Source: CAVVUC01 sp963751395
Lineage (GTDB): Bacteria > Verrucomicrobiota > Verrucomicrobiia > Chthoniobacterales > Chthoniobacteraceae
Length of the DNA: 64,000 bases
Direction of reading: 5' to 3'
Assembly (NCBI GenBank): GCA_963751395.1
Contig: CAVVUC010000002.1
Coordinates: forward strand, 1,426,001 to 1,490,000
Shown in pieces: positions 25,802 to 35,197 of this stretch (position 1 is the first letter of the stretch; every line of letters begins with the position of its first letter). Made by a program: the position numbers and the translations under genes. Under the pieces are notes generated by a model. It saw nothing but the letters and a program-made list of their open reading frames with translations, had not been told where the DNA came from and did not search any database.

Positions 25802-27463
25802 ATGTCCAACACGCCTCCATTCCAATACCAAGACCCTTTCCCGCTCGGCAAAGACACCACCGAATATCAACTGCTCACGCGCGATCACGTTTCCGTCGCC
25901 GAATTTGAGGGGCGCGAAATTCTGAAAGTCGATCCCCAAGCCCTGACGCAGCTGGCCCACGCCGCGATGCACGACTGTTCGTTCATGCTGCGCCCCGCGC
26001 ATCTGGCGCAAGTCGCCGCGATCCTCGACGACCCGGAAGCCAGCGAAAACGACCGCTACGTCGCGCTCACCATGTTGCGCAATGCCGAGGTCGCCGCGCG
26101 TGGCGTGCTGCCGTTCTGTCAGGACACGGGCACGGCGACCATCGTCGCGAAAAAAGGCCAGCAGGTCTGGACTGGCGGCGACGATTGCGAGGCGATCTCG
26201 CGCGGCATTTACGAAACCTACACGCAGGAAAATCTTCGCTACTCGCAGACCGTCGCGCTCGACATGTATCAGGAGAAAAATTCCGGCACCAACCTCCCCG
26301 CGCAGATCGACATCTACGCGACCGGCGGGGCCGAATACAAATTCCTCTTCGTCGCAAAGGGCGGGGGATCGGCGAACAAGACCTATCTCTTTCAAGAAAC
26401 CAAGGCGCTGCTGAATCCGAAGTCGCTCGAAGCGTTCCTCATTGAAAAAATGAAGTCGCTCGGCACCGCCGCGTGCCCGCCGTATCACATCGCGTTCGTC
26501 ATCGGCGGCACCAGCGCGGAGGCGTGTCTCAAGAACGTGAAGCTCGCTTCGACCAAGTATCTCGACACGCTGCCGACCGAAGGCAACGACCTCGGCCAGG
26601 CGTTTCGCGACGTGGAACTCGAAGCCCGCATGCTCAAGGCCGCGCAGGCGCTCGGCATCGGCGCGCAGTTCGGCGGCAAATACTTCGCTCTCGACGTCCG
26701 CATCGTCCGCCTGCCGCGCCACGGCGCATCGTGTCCCGTCGGCATGGGCGTGTCGTGTTCCGCCGACCGCAACATCAAGGCGAAGATCAACCGCGACGGC
26801 GTCTGGCTAGAAAAACTCGAGTCGCATCCCGAGCGATTCATCCCCGAAGCGATGCGCAAGGCGAGCGAAGGCAAGGTCGTCAAGATCGACCTCAACCGCC
26901 CGATGACCGAGATCCGCGCGGAACTCAGCAAGCATCCCGTCTCCACGCGCCTTTCGCTGAACGGCACCATCATCGTCGCCCGCGACATCGCCCACGCGAA
27001 GTTGAAAGAGCGCGTCGATTCCGGTGCCGGCCTGCCCGATTACTTCAAGGCGCATCCGGTTTATTACGCCGGTCCGGCAAAGACGCCCAACGGCATGCCC
27101 AGCGGCTCGTTTGGCCCGACCACGGCAGGACGCATGGACAGCTACGTCGATCTTTTCCAGAGCGAAGGAGGCTCGATGGTGATGATCGCCAAAGGCAACC
27201 GCTCGCAGCAAGTCACTGACGCGTGCAAGGCGCACGGCGGTTTCTACCTCGGCTCCATCGGCGGACCTGCGGCGATCCTCGCGCAGGACAACATCAAGAA
27301 GGTCGAAGTCGTCGAGTATCCCGAACTCGGCATGGAAGCCGTGTGGAAAATCGAAGTCGAAGATTTCCCGGCGTTCATCCTCGTCGATGACAAGGGCAAC
27401 GACTTCTTCAAGCAGCTCCCCGCCAACTGCGAACAGTGCGCGGTGAGCGACGGAAAGCACTGA
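25802..27463 (+). CDS. fumA: Class I fumarate hydratase (iron-sulfur)
   Basis: 553 residues. It hydrates fumarate to L-malate in the TCA cycle and uses an oxygen-sensitive [4Fe-4S] cluster. Candidate cluster cysteines are Cys106 in FCQDTGT, Cys225 in TAACPPYH and Cys311 or Cys319 in RHGASCPVGMGVSC. GGGSANKTYLFQ and the C-terminal beta domain (GPTTAGRMDSYVDLFQ, GSIGGPAAILA) are standard. The gene is single-chain, with alpha and beta domains fused. The preceding 114 bases hold no gene. Confidence 0.95.
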   Translation: MSNTPPFQYQDPFPLGKDTTEYQLLTRDHVSVAEFEGREILKVDPQALTQLAHAAMHDCSFMLRPAHLAQVAAILDDPEASENDRYVALTMLRNAEVAARGVLPFCQDTGTATIVAKKGQQVWTGGDDCEAISRGIYETYTQENLRYSQTVALDMYQEKNSGTNLPAQIDIYATGGAEYKFLFVAKGGGSANKTYLFQETKALLNPKSLEAFLIEKMKSLGTAACPPYHIAFVIGGTSAEACLKNVKLASTKYLDTLPTEGNDLGQAFRDVELEARMLKAAQALGIGAQFGGKYFALDVRIVRLPRHGASCPVGMGVSCSADRNIKAKINRDGVWLEKLESHPERFIPEAMRKASEGKVVKIDLNRPMTEIRAELSKHPVSTRLSLNGTIIVARDIAHAKLKERVDSGAGLPDYFKAHPVYYAGPAKTPNGMPSGSFGPTTAGRMDSYVDLFQSEGGSMVMIAKGNRSQQVTDACKAHGGFYLGSIGGPAAILAQDNIKKVEVVEYPELGMEAVWKIEVEDFPAFILVDDKGNDFFKQLPANCEQCAVSDGKH

Positions 27464-27552
27464 GCGATCGGCAGCTCGGAACAGGGAAATCCAGCGTCAT
27501 TGACCGTGCGATTCTGTTTGTAAAACTGTGCGGCTTGAAAAAAGTAGGGGCC

Positions 27553-30423
27553 ATGCAAACCTCCCGCGCAAGATTGATCTTCAACCTCTCGCTGAATGCC
27601 GCTCTCCTGTTGGCGTGTTGTCTGCCGGTCTCGGCTATCGCGAAACCGGACTCTCTCGACGCCGGCTGGCAGAATCCTCCCGGGAGCGCGAGGCTGCGCT
27701 CTTACTGGTGGTGGCTGAACGGCAATGTCACCAGGGCTTCGATCACAAACGATCTCGAGCAGATGAAGGCGAAGGGGTTCGGCGGGGCGCTGCTTTGCGA
27801 TGCGGGTGGCGCGAGCCAGGATGGCAACGCAACCGTTCCTCATGGGCCGACGTTTTTTTCGCCCCAATGGCGCGAGCTTTACAAGCACACTCTCCGCGAG
27901 GCGAACCGCCTGGGACTGGAGATCAGCCTGAACATCCAGAGCGGATGGAATCTCGGCGGGCCAATGGTGAAGGCGGAGGACGCGGCGAAGAAACTGGTGT
28001 GGTCCGAGGCCAAAGTGAGCGGGCCGGGGAAGGTCGCGCAGCCGCTTCCAGAACCGAAGCACAAGGATTCCTACTATCGCGATTTGTTTGTGCTCGCATA
28101 TCCGTTGAAGGCGGATGCCAAACCTCGCAAGCCGATCCAGAATCTCGCCGAGAAATCCATGGCGAAGACGCTCTTCTTTTCCGCGCCGGACACTTCGCCT
28201 TTGCTCACGGATGTTCCGGCGGAACCGGGCGAGGAGGACGTCCGTGTGGATGGCGTGGTTGATCTCACAGCGAAGCTGAAACCGAACGGCGCACTGGACT
28301 GGGACGCGCCAGCGGGCGACTGGCGGATCCTGCGCTTCGGCTGCACGGTCGGCGATCACTCGCGCGTCTCGACTTGTAGCGACGGATGGAACGGCTACGC
28401 GCTCGATGTGCTCGATCGCGATGCCTTCAAGCGCTATTGGGATGCGGTGGTCGAGCCGCTGATCGCCGATGCCGGGCCGCTCGCGGGAAAGACGCTGAAG
28501 TATCTCCACACCGACAGTTGGGAGGTCGAGGCGATCAACTGGACTCCGACCTTGCGCGAAGAGTTCAAGAAGCGGCGCGGCTACGACATGACTGCGTTTT
28601 TGCCCGTCGTCGCCGGAGCCATCGTGAACAACCGCGATGAGAGCAACCGCTTCCTGTTCGACTTCCGCAAGACGCTCGGCGATCTCGCCGTGGATCATCA
28701 CTTCGCTCCGTTCCGCGAATGGTCGCACAAACACGGCATCGACATTCATCCCGAATCCGGCGGCCCGCACGCGGTGCCGATCGACGCCCAGCGCTGTCTC
28801 GGCCAGGATGACGCGCCGATGTCGGAATTCTGGGCGTGGTCGTGGACGCATCGGGTCGGCGACAAGAACCGCTTCTTCGTCAAGCAGCCCGCCTCCGCCG
28901 CGCACACCTACGGTCATCCGCTCGTGCTCGCGGAAGGTTTCACCACCATAGGGCCGCACTGGCAGGAGACGCTCTGGGACAATCTCAAGCCCGCATTCGA
29001 TCACGCGCTGTGCGAGGGATTGAACCGGCTCGTCTGGCATGCGTTCGTTTGCTCGCCTGATGAGATGGGCATTCCGGGGCAGCAGTATTTCGCCGGCACG
29101 CATTTGAACCCGAAGGTGACGTGGTGGAGCAAGTCCGCGCCGTTTTTCTCCTACATCAATCGCTGCCAGTTCATGCTCCAGCAGGGGCTGTTCGTCGCCG
29201 ATGTCTGCTATTACTACGGCGATCACGTCCCGAATTTCGCGCAACTCCGCGCCAGCGATCCGGCGAGGCTCGGTGCGGGCTACGATTACGATGTGATCAC
29301 CGAGGAGGCGATTCTCACGCGGCTTTCGGTGAAGGATGGCCGCGTGGTGTTGCCCGACGGAATGAGCTATCACGTGCTCGTGCTGCCGGAGCGCAAGGCC
29401 ATTTCGCGCGCGGTGCTGCGGAAGGTGAACGAACTCGTCGAAGCCGGCGCGACGGTCATCGGATCGAAGCCGATCGAAGCGACCGGGCTGGCTGATTTTT
29501 CAAAAGCCGATGCGGAGGTGAAAAAAATCGCCGACGAGTTGTGGGGGGGCAAAACGGGCAAAGGCCGCGTGATTTCTGGAAAGACCACGCGCGAGTTTTT
29601 GATGGCTGACGGCGTGAAACCGGACTTCGAGTTCAGTGGCGCGAAAGAGGGAGCCGAGATCGGATACATCCACCGGGGCGATGGCGGGGCAGAGATTTAC
29701 TTTGTCGCCAACCGCGCGAAACGCCCCGAGTCGCTGCAAGCCACGTTTCGCGTCGCCGGCAAAGCGCCGGAGTTGTGGGACGCGGTGACGGGCGAGCGCC
29801 GGTTCGCCGCCGCCTATAGCCAGGCCGATGGACGCACCACTCTGCCGATCGAGTTTGCGCCGTGCGGATCGGTGTTCGTCGTTTTCCGTGAACCCGCCGC
29901 CGCGCATCCTGCAAAGGGCGGGAGCAACTATCCGACATTTACGCCAGCGCAGGAAATCACCGGGCCGTGGACGGTGAAGTTCGATCCGAAATGGGGCGGA
30001 CCGGATTCAGCGACGTTCGATCAACTCGTGAGCTGGACGACGCGTCCCGAGCAGGGCATTCGATTTTATTCCGGCACGGCGAAGTATCGAAAAACCTTCG
30101 ACCTGCCCGCGGGCCTTGCGGGCAAGCCGCTCTCGCTCGATCTCGGCAACGTCCGTGAACTTGCCGAGGTGCGCATCAACGGCAAATCGCTCGGCGTCGT
30201 CTGGGCACCGCCTTTCCGGGTCGATCTGCCCGCCAACATGAAGCCGACTGGCAACGTCCTCGAAATCGAAGTCGTGAACTTCTGGCCAAACCGGATCATC
30301 GGCGACGCGGCGCTGCCGCCCGAGAAGCGACTCACGAAAACAAACATCCGCAAGCTGACGAAAGACACGCCGTTGATCGAGTCCGGTTTGCTGGGTCCGG
30401 TGACGTTGCAGGAACGCCACTGA
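27553..30423 (+). CDS. GH106-type alpha-L-rhamnosidase, secreted
   Basis: 956 residues with a signal peptide (LNAALLLACCLPVSAIA). The mature protein opens with SARLRSYWWWLNGNVTRASI, the hallmark of the GH106/related family whose members remove terminal alpha-L-rhamnose from pectin side chains and glycosides. The C-terminus is a galactose-binding-like sugar domain: RFYSGTAKYRKTFDLP, LSLDLGNVRELAEVRINGK, VVWAPPFRVDL. The ATG at 27553 starts the signal peptide; an in-frame ATG at 27436 lies inside fumA. It precedes the PL4 gene on the same strand by 198 bases. The exact substrate is inferred from family and neighbour. Confidence 0.82.
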   Translation: MQTSRARLIFNLSLNAALLLACCLPVSAIAKPDSLDAGWQNPPGSARLRSYWWWLNGNVTRASITNDLEQMKAKGFGGALLCDAGGASQDGNATVPHGPTFFSPQWRELYKHTLREANRLGLEISLNIQSGWNLGGPMVKAEDAAKKLVWSEAKVSGPGKVAQPLPEPKHKDSYYRDLFVLAYPLKADAKPRKPIQNLAEKSMAKTLFFSAPDTSPLLTDVPAEPGEEDVRVDGVVDLTAKLKPNGALDWDAPAGDWRILRFGCTVGDHSRVSTCSDGWNGYALDVLDRDAFKRYWDAVVEPLIADAGPLAGKTLKYLHTDSWEVEAINWTPTLREEFKKRRGYDMTAFLPVVAGAIVNNRDESNRFLFDFRKTLGDLAVDHHFAPFREWSHKHGIDIHPESGGPHAVPIDAQRCLGQDDAPMSEFWAWSWTHRVGDKNRFFVKQPASAAHTYGHPLVLAEGFTTIGPHWQETLWDNLKPAFDHALCEGLNRLVWHAFVCSPDEMGIPGQQYFAGTHLNPKVTWWSKSAPFFSYINRCQFMLQQGLFVADVCYYYGDHVPNFAQLRASDPARLGAGYDYDVITEEAILTRLSVKDGRVVLPDGMSYHVLVLPERKAISRAVLRKVNELVEAGATVIGSKPIEATGLADFSKADAEVKKIADELWGGKTGKGRVISGKTTREFLMADGVKPDFEFSGAKEGAEIGYIHRGDGGAEIYFVANRAKRPESLQATFRVAGKAPELWDAVTGERRFAAAYSQADGRTTLPIEFAPCGSVFVVFREPAAAHPAKGGSNYPTFTPAQEITGPWTVKFDPKWGGPDSATFDQLVSWTTRPEQGIRFYSGTAKYRKTFDLPAGLAGKPLSLDLGNVRELAEVRINGKSLGVVWAPPFRVDLPANMKPTGNVLEIEVVNFWPNRIIGDAALPPEKRLTKTNIRKLTKDTPLIESGLLGPVTLQERH

Positions 30424-30621
30424 GCCTCAACGCGGCCAGCAGAGATTTGCGCCTTTCATCTGCTCGACAGAGCAACACAAGTCGTCGGACACAAAAAACG
30501 TTGCTAAGAATTGCATCAGGCGCAGATTCGAGTTGTGAGCAACAACCCCACCCGCCTGCCTCATTTGAATTGTTGGAGGGAACAGGCGATACTTTTGTCG
30601 AGCCGGACAGCTCAACCCCCG

Positions 30622-33600
30622 ATGCGCAAAATTCTTCCATCCTTCATCGCCTTCAAGCGCCTCTTGTTCCTCTTATTTGCAATCGTGTGCTGGTTTTCTG
30701 GACCCGCCGCATTTGCCAACGACCCGGGCGGCGGCACCGCCGGAAGCGGGGCGAGTGTGACAATCACCGGCACGAGCAGCAGCAGCAGCACGGTGACGCT
30801 TTCCAACGGTGTAATCTCCGCGACGATTCAGAAGTCCACCGGCAGGGTGACTTCCTACACGTTCAACGGAACGCAGATGCTCGATACGAGTGGACAGATT
30901 TACTACAGCATGGACGGCGGGGCGACCTTCGACGTGCCCAGCGGTTGCGTTTATTCCTTGGTCAACAGCTCGACGAACTCGATCGAAATCTCGTGCAAGC
31001 GCACATGGAACTCATCCGCGGGTTATCGGCATAACCTCGACATCGACCTTCATTACATTCTGCGCCGTGGAGATACGGGCGTTTACACTTATGCGGTGCT
31101 GGAGCATCCCGCAACTTATCCGTCAACAAGCTTCGGGGAATTCCGCCTCGTGTGGAAACTTCCGCATGACTCGACAAATTTCTACTTCGAACGGGCGTAT
31201 GTGGACTCTGCGAGGAATTGGAAACAAGAGAGCTATTACGATTTCACACATTCCACCGCGATGGGTATTCCCGAAATTCTTAAACTCTCCGGCACGAGCT
31301 GGAGCGGCGTGCTGGGGTCGGGCTATGACTGCAAATACAGTTACGCCGCAGAATATCAAAGCATCGGGACGTGGGGGCACGCGAGTAATACAAACAAGAA
31401 AGGGGTTTGGATCGTGCCGGGCGGATGGGATTACTTCAATGACGGTCCTGTCATGCAGGACCTGACGATCGCGGAGAGCTATCTGCTAATTCATTTTGGC
31501 CGCGATCACTTTGGCGGATCGGGGACAAGTCTCGCGGCGGGAGAGTCGTGGAAGAAACTCTATGGCCCGTTTCTTCTTTATTGCAACACCACCGGCACTA
31601 CTACCAATGCCGGCGATGCGCTATGGGCGGATGCGAAAGCTCAGTCGGCTGCGGAACAGGCCGCGTGGCCTTATTCGTGGATGACAAACACCGACTACCC
31701 GCTCGCAGCCGGACGCGGCACCGTGACCGGCACGCTGGTTGTAAACGACGCGCTGAAGCATTCGCTCACCGGCTCCAACGCATGGGTCGGAGTGGCGTTG
31801 CCCGAGGACACAAGTGGAAACTGGCAGTATCAGAACAAGAGTTATCAAACTTGGGTGAGAGCCGATGGCTCGGGCAATTTCGTCATTCCGGACATCCGCC
31901 CTGGAACTTATACCCTTTACGCATTTGTGGACGGAGCGGTCGGCGAGTTCTCCAAGACGCCAGTCACCGTGACGGCAAATGCGACCAACGCACAGGGAAC
32001 CGTTACTTGGAATGTGCCTCATCCCGGCGCAAGCATTGCGTGGGAAATAGGAGTCCCAAATCGCAGCGCCAAGGAGTTCAAACATGGGAACGATTACTTC
32101 ATCCCTTACCTTTGGAACACTTACTTGACCGAGTTATCCAACCCGCTTGTCTATACGGTCGGTTCGAGCAACTGGTCCTCCGACTGGAACTACGCCCACG
32201 GGGCCATGGCGACCACGGGAACGGATGGCACGACGACTTACAGCGGATGGAACTGGCAGGTGAACTCCAATCTGCCTGCCATTCCATCCAGCGGCAATGC
32301 CGTACTTACCGTCGCGGTGGCAAGCTCGCAATACGCACGGCTCTTCCTTTACATCAACAACGATACCTCCTCCTTTGCCCGCATCTCTCCGGCAAATCAG
32401 GGAGGCAACGCCCTTCTTAGGCAAGGCATACACGCCAAGTATTCGGTGGTCTATATCACCATACCCGTCTCGAAGCTCAATGTGGGTAATAATACCTTTA
32501 CCTTCAGCCAGGGTGTTTCGGACTCGGGTGCCCACGTCATGTATGACTACCTCAATCTTGAACTGCCGCCCTTTCCGCCGCCGCCGCCTTCCTCCGGCCG
32601 GAGCATTACTTGGGGCAGCGCGCCGCCATCCAGCGCCTGGGACAACGGTTTGACCAATAGCTTTGTGACAAGCGGGTCGGCGACCAGCTTTGGAACTGGG
32701 GACCAGGTCACCTTCGACAATACCGGATCGAGCACGAACCCGGTTACTTTATCCGGAACGATGGAACCTAACGTGGTGAACGTCGCGGGAACCAAGAGTT
32801 ACACCTTCGGAGGAAGTGGTTCGCTCGTTGGCGAGATGTCGCTTGTCAAGTCGGGCACGGGCAAACTTACAATCACGGGAAGCAACAGCTTTGCCGGTCC
32901 GACGATCATCAACGGAGGCACGATCGCATTTGGAAACGACGCGGCCAATACTTATGGCTTGGGCACGAGCGACGTGACACTTAACAGCGGGACGCTGACG
33001 ATGTACACAGCAGCCAACAACGGGACAAGCAGCACGGGTTCATGGGACATCAATGTCCCGTCGGGAGCGACCGGCACGCTGAACACCGACTGGCGATGCA
33101 CTCTTGCAGGCAAACTGCTCGGAGGTGGAACATTTAACTACGTCATTCCTTCCGGCAGTGTCCGTTCCGACATCCATGGCGACTGGTCCACCTTTGGCGG
33201 GCGGATCAATGTGACTACGACGGGTGCGTCCGGCGATTTCCGCATGGACCTCGATTACAATTGGCCGGGCATTCCATCGGCATCGCTAAATCTGGGAGCC
33301 AACATATCAGCCTATTATTGCGGCAATCTTAACCAAGGGAACGGCACGATCGTCCCGATTGGAGAACTCATGTCCACGGGAACTGGAATGACGCTTAGAG
33401 GTGGCGGTATTGGCGGACGACAGATAACTTACCGCATAGGAGATCGCGATACGGACGCGACATTTGCCGGGAGCATTCTTGAGCAGGCAAACGGCCTGAC
33501 AAACGTCACCAAGACGGGACTCGGAACGTGGACTCTGTCGGGATCGTCGAATTACTTGGGACAGACAACTGTCGAGTCGGGAACTCTCCTGCTAAGCGGC

Positions 33601-34167
33601 ACCATCATTAACCCTGTGGATGCAATGGTAATGACGGACGCCGTGTTCAAGCTGTCCGGCAACGGCCGCCTCGTCGTGCCTTCCATGTATATCGCGGATG
33701 GCGGAACATTGACCGGGAGCGGCACGGTCGATGGCAGTATCATTAACGACGGATTGGTTTCCTGCTCAGGCGGTTCGTTAAAGGTGACCGGCGACGTGGT
33801 GAACAACGCGTCCATGCGCTTCACCGGGGCCTCGGCCCTTGTGGTCACGGGAACTCTCACCAATTACGGCGTGCTTGACATCATGACCGGCTCGCAACAA
33901 TTGCCGGAGAATTTCGCGAACTACAGCGTGGTCTTGGACTCGTCCGCAGTCCGAATGCAGAGTTTCGTTCGCTCCGGCACGACCTTGCAGTTCACCATTC
34001 AGTCTGCTGTCGGACACAACTATCAACTGCAAAAAACCGTGACCTTGAATCCTCCGAGTTGGACCAACCTTGGGCAAGCCCAGGCGGGCAACGACGCGGT
34101 GCTCACCTTTGCGGAGCCGGGCATGACCGGGGCGAGGGGATTCTACCGGATTCAAGTATCGCCGTGA
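30622..34167 (+). CDS. Secreted rhamnogalacturonan lyase (PL4-like) with autotransporter-type repeats
   Basis: 1181 residues. A signal peptide (FLLFAIVCWFSGPAAFA) is followed by a PL4 catalytic domain (VTLSNGVISATIQKSTG, RRGDTGVYTYAVLEHP, GPFLLYCNT), a FnIII-like linker domain (GRGTVTGTLVVND) and a C-terminal carbohydrate-binding-like domain (WEIGVPNRSAKEF, FTFSQGVSDSGAHVMYDY). PL4 lyases cut the rhamnogalacturonan I backbone. From about residue 660 the chain carries autotransporter-associated beta-strand repeats (LTITGSNSFAGPTIINGGTI; GTWTLSGSSNYLGQTTVESG) and ends in a small NYQLQKT...GFYRIQVSP domain. No PEP-CTERM signal. The repeats probably extend or anchor the enzyme at the surface. Confidence 0.82.
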   Translation: MRKILPSFIAFKRLLFLLFAIVCWFSGPAAFANDPGGGTAGSGASVTITGTSSSSSTVTLSNGVISATIQKSTGRVTSYTFNGTQMLDTSGQIYYSMDGGATFDVPSGCVYSLVNSSTNSIEISCKRTWNSSAGYRHNLDIDLHYILRRGDTGVYTYAVLEHPATYPSTSFGEFRLVWKLPHDSTNFYFERAYVDSARNWKQESYYDFTHSTAMGIPEILKLSGTSWSGVLGSGYDCKYSYAAEYQSIGTWGHASNTNKKGVWIVPGGWDYFNDGPVMQDLTIAESYLLIHFGRDHFGGSGTSLAAGESWKKLYGPFLLYCNTTGTTTNAGDALWADAKAQSAAEQAAWPYSWMTNTDYPLAAGRGTVTGTLVVNDALKHSLTGSNAWVGVALPEDTSGNWQYQNKSYQTWVRADGSGNFVIPDIRPGTYTLYAFVDGAVGEFSKTPVTVTANATNAQGTVTWNVPHPGASIAWEIGVPNRSAKEFKHGNDYFIPYLWNTYLTELSNPLVYTVGSSNWSSDWNYAHGAMATTGTDGTTTYSGWNWQVNSNLPAIPSSGNAVLTVAVASSQYARLFLYINNDTSSFARISPANQGGNALLRQGIHAKYSVVYITIPVSKLNVGNNTFTFSQGVSDSGAHVMYDYLNLELPPFPPPPPSSGRSITWGSAPPSSAWDNGLTNSFVTSGSATSFGTGDQVTFDNTGSSTNPVTLSGTMEPNVVNVAGTKSYTFGGSGSLVGEMSLVKSGTGKLTITGSNSFAGPTIINGGTIAFGNDAANTYGLGTSDVTLNSGTLTMYTAANNGTSSTGSWDINVPSGATGTLNTDWRCTLAGKLLGGGTFNYVIPSGSVRSDIHGDWSTFGGRINVTTTGASGDFRMDLDYNWPGIPSASLNLGANISAYYCGNLNQGNGTIVPIGELMSTGTGMTLRGGGIGGRQITYRIGDRDTDATFAGSILEQANGLTNVTKTGLGTWTLSGSSNYLGQTTVESGTLLLSGTIINPVDAMVMTDAVFKLSGNGRLVVPSMYIADGGTLTGSGTVDGSIINDGLVSCSGGSLKVTGDVVNNASMRFTGASALVVTGTLTNYGVLDIMTGSQQLPENFANYSVVLDSSAVRMQSFVRSGTTLQFTIQSAVGHNYQLQKTVTLNPPSWTNLGQAQAGNDAVLTFAEPGMTGARGFYRIQVSP

Positions 34168-34179
34168 GATGGGACCGGG

Positions 34180-35151
34180 GGTGTGATTAAAAGTGAAAAT
34201 GGAAACCGGGTGTCGTTGAGAGTGGTGCCGTCTGGACTGGCGCCTCAAGGAGCGGCGCGCTTGCAGTCGCCGGCCCAAACCGCCGCGCGAAGCGCCATTC
34301 CAAAGTTCCCGGCCACGATGATGTTTGCGCTGCGCGGCTGGTATTTTGGTCGGCGGCTGCAAGCACGCCGCTCGTGTGCCCGGCATGGGCATGGACTCGT
34401 CAGAAGAAAGGAAATGACCGGAGATAGTGACAACAACCGTAGCGAAGGACAAGGCGGGTGCCGCGAGGCCCTCAGCGCGAAAGAAGTCCGTAGCAAAGGC
34501 ACGACCGTAGGAACACGAACAGGCAGTGAGGCCGCGATGCGGGCGATGAGCGTGCGAGAAAACGCGAAATCCAACCGTCACCGAAAGACGCATCGGGTAG
34601 AGCCTGGCGGCACGGGCCGAAAGTCCATGCACCTTACCCGGGGAGGCCTCTCCCGTGAGAATGGGGGAGGAGTCAGCAGAGGCCCCGTTCGGCTACGCTC
34701 AGGGCAGGCTCCGTAGTGAGGAAAGCCGGGGAAACCCGGAAGGAGCGAAGGGCCGAAGAACCAGCAGAAGGCGATCAACCGACCGACTGCGGGAGGCGTG
34801 GCGCGAAGTCGCCCGAAACAACGGAGGACTTGCAACTGCGGCAGGTTCCCCTGTTTGCGGAGAGGAAACGTGCCGGTGGAATCCGGCATGTGCGCCCACC
34901 GCGGACGGCAAGCCATCCACCCGCGCGAAAGGAGGCGCAAGATGATGCCCGAAGATGAAACCAAGGAGCCGAACCTCGAAAGAGTGTTGGAGAAAGAAAA
35001 CCTCCGGGTCGCGTGGCAAGCGGTGAAAGCCAACGGCGGCGCACCCGGAGTGGATGGAATGGACATTGAGGAAACGGCCGCACACCTCCGCGTCCATTGG
35101 GAAGCGATCGAAGCCAAACTATCCCGACTTTCGCAACTGGGGGGAAGGTGA
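34180..35151 (+). mobile_element. Group II intron, 5' part only
   Basis: A structured non-coding leader with GTGTG at about 34181 (a plausible GUGYG 5' end) lies 13-14 bases after the PL4 stop codon. It is followed by segments usual upstream of intron-encoded proteins (CCGAAAGTCCATGCACCTTA, GGGGGAGGAGTCAGCAGAGG) and then by the start of a reverse transcriptase frame. The rest of the protein, domain V and domain VI are missing: the sequence changes into an IS1634-type element near 35150. A CTACGCTCAGGGCAGGCTCCG insertion-like repeat sits at about 34693. No 3' half was found beyond the IS, so the intron is a dead remnant. Confidence 0.75.
34942..35151 (+). pseudogene. Group II intron reverse transcriptase/maturase, N-terminal fragment
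   Basis: From the ATG at 34942, with GGAGG seven bases upstream, the frame reads ...LERVLEKENLRVAWQAVKAN and GGAPGVDGMDIEETAAHL, the RT0 region of LtrA-type maturases. After about 60 residues homology stops and a TGA follows at 35149. All polymerase motifs (YADD etc.) are absent, so it cannot work. Confidence 0.85.
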
Positions 35152-35197
35152 TCGCGCAAGTTGCTGATAATCAGATCAGGCAATTCAAAGGTCTCCC

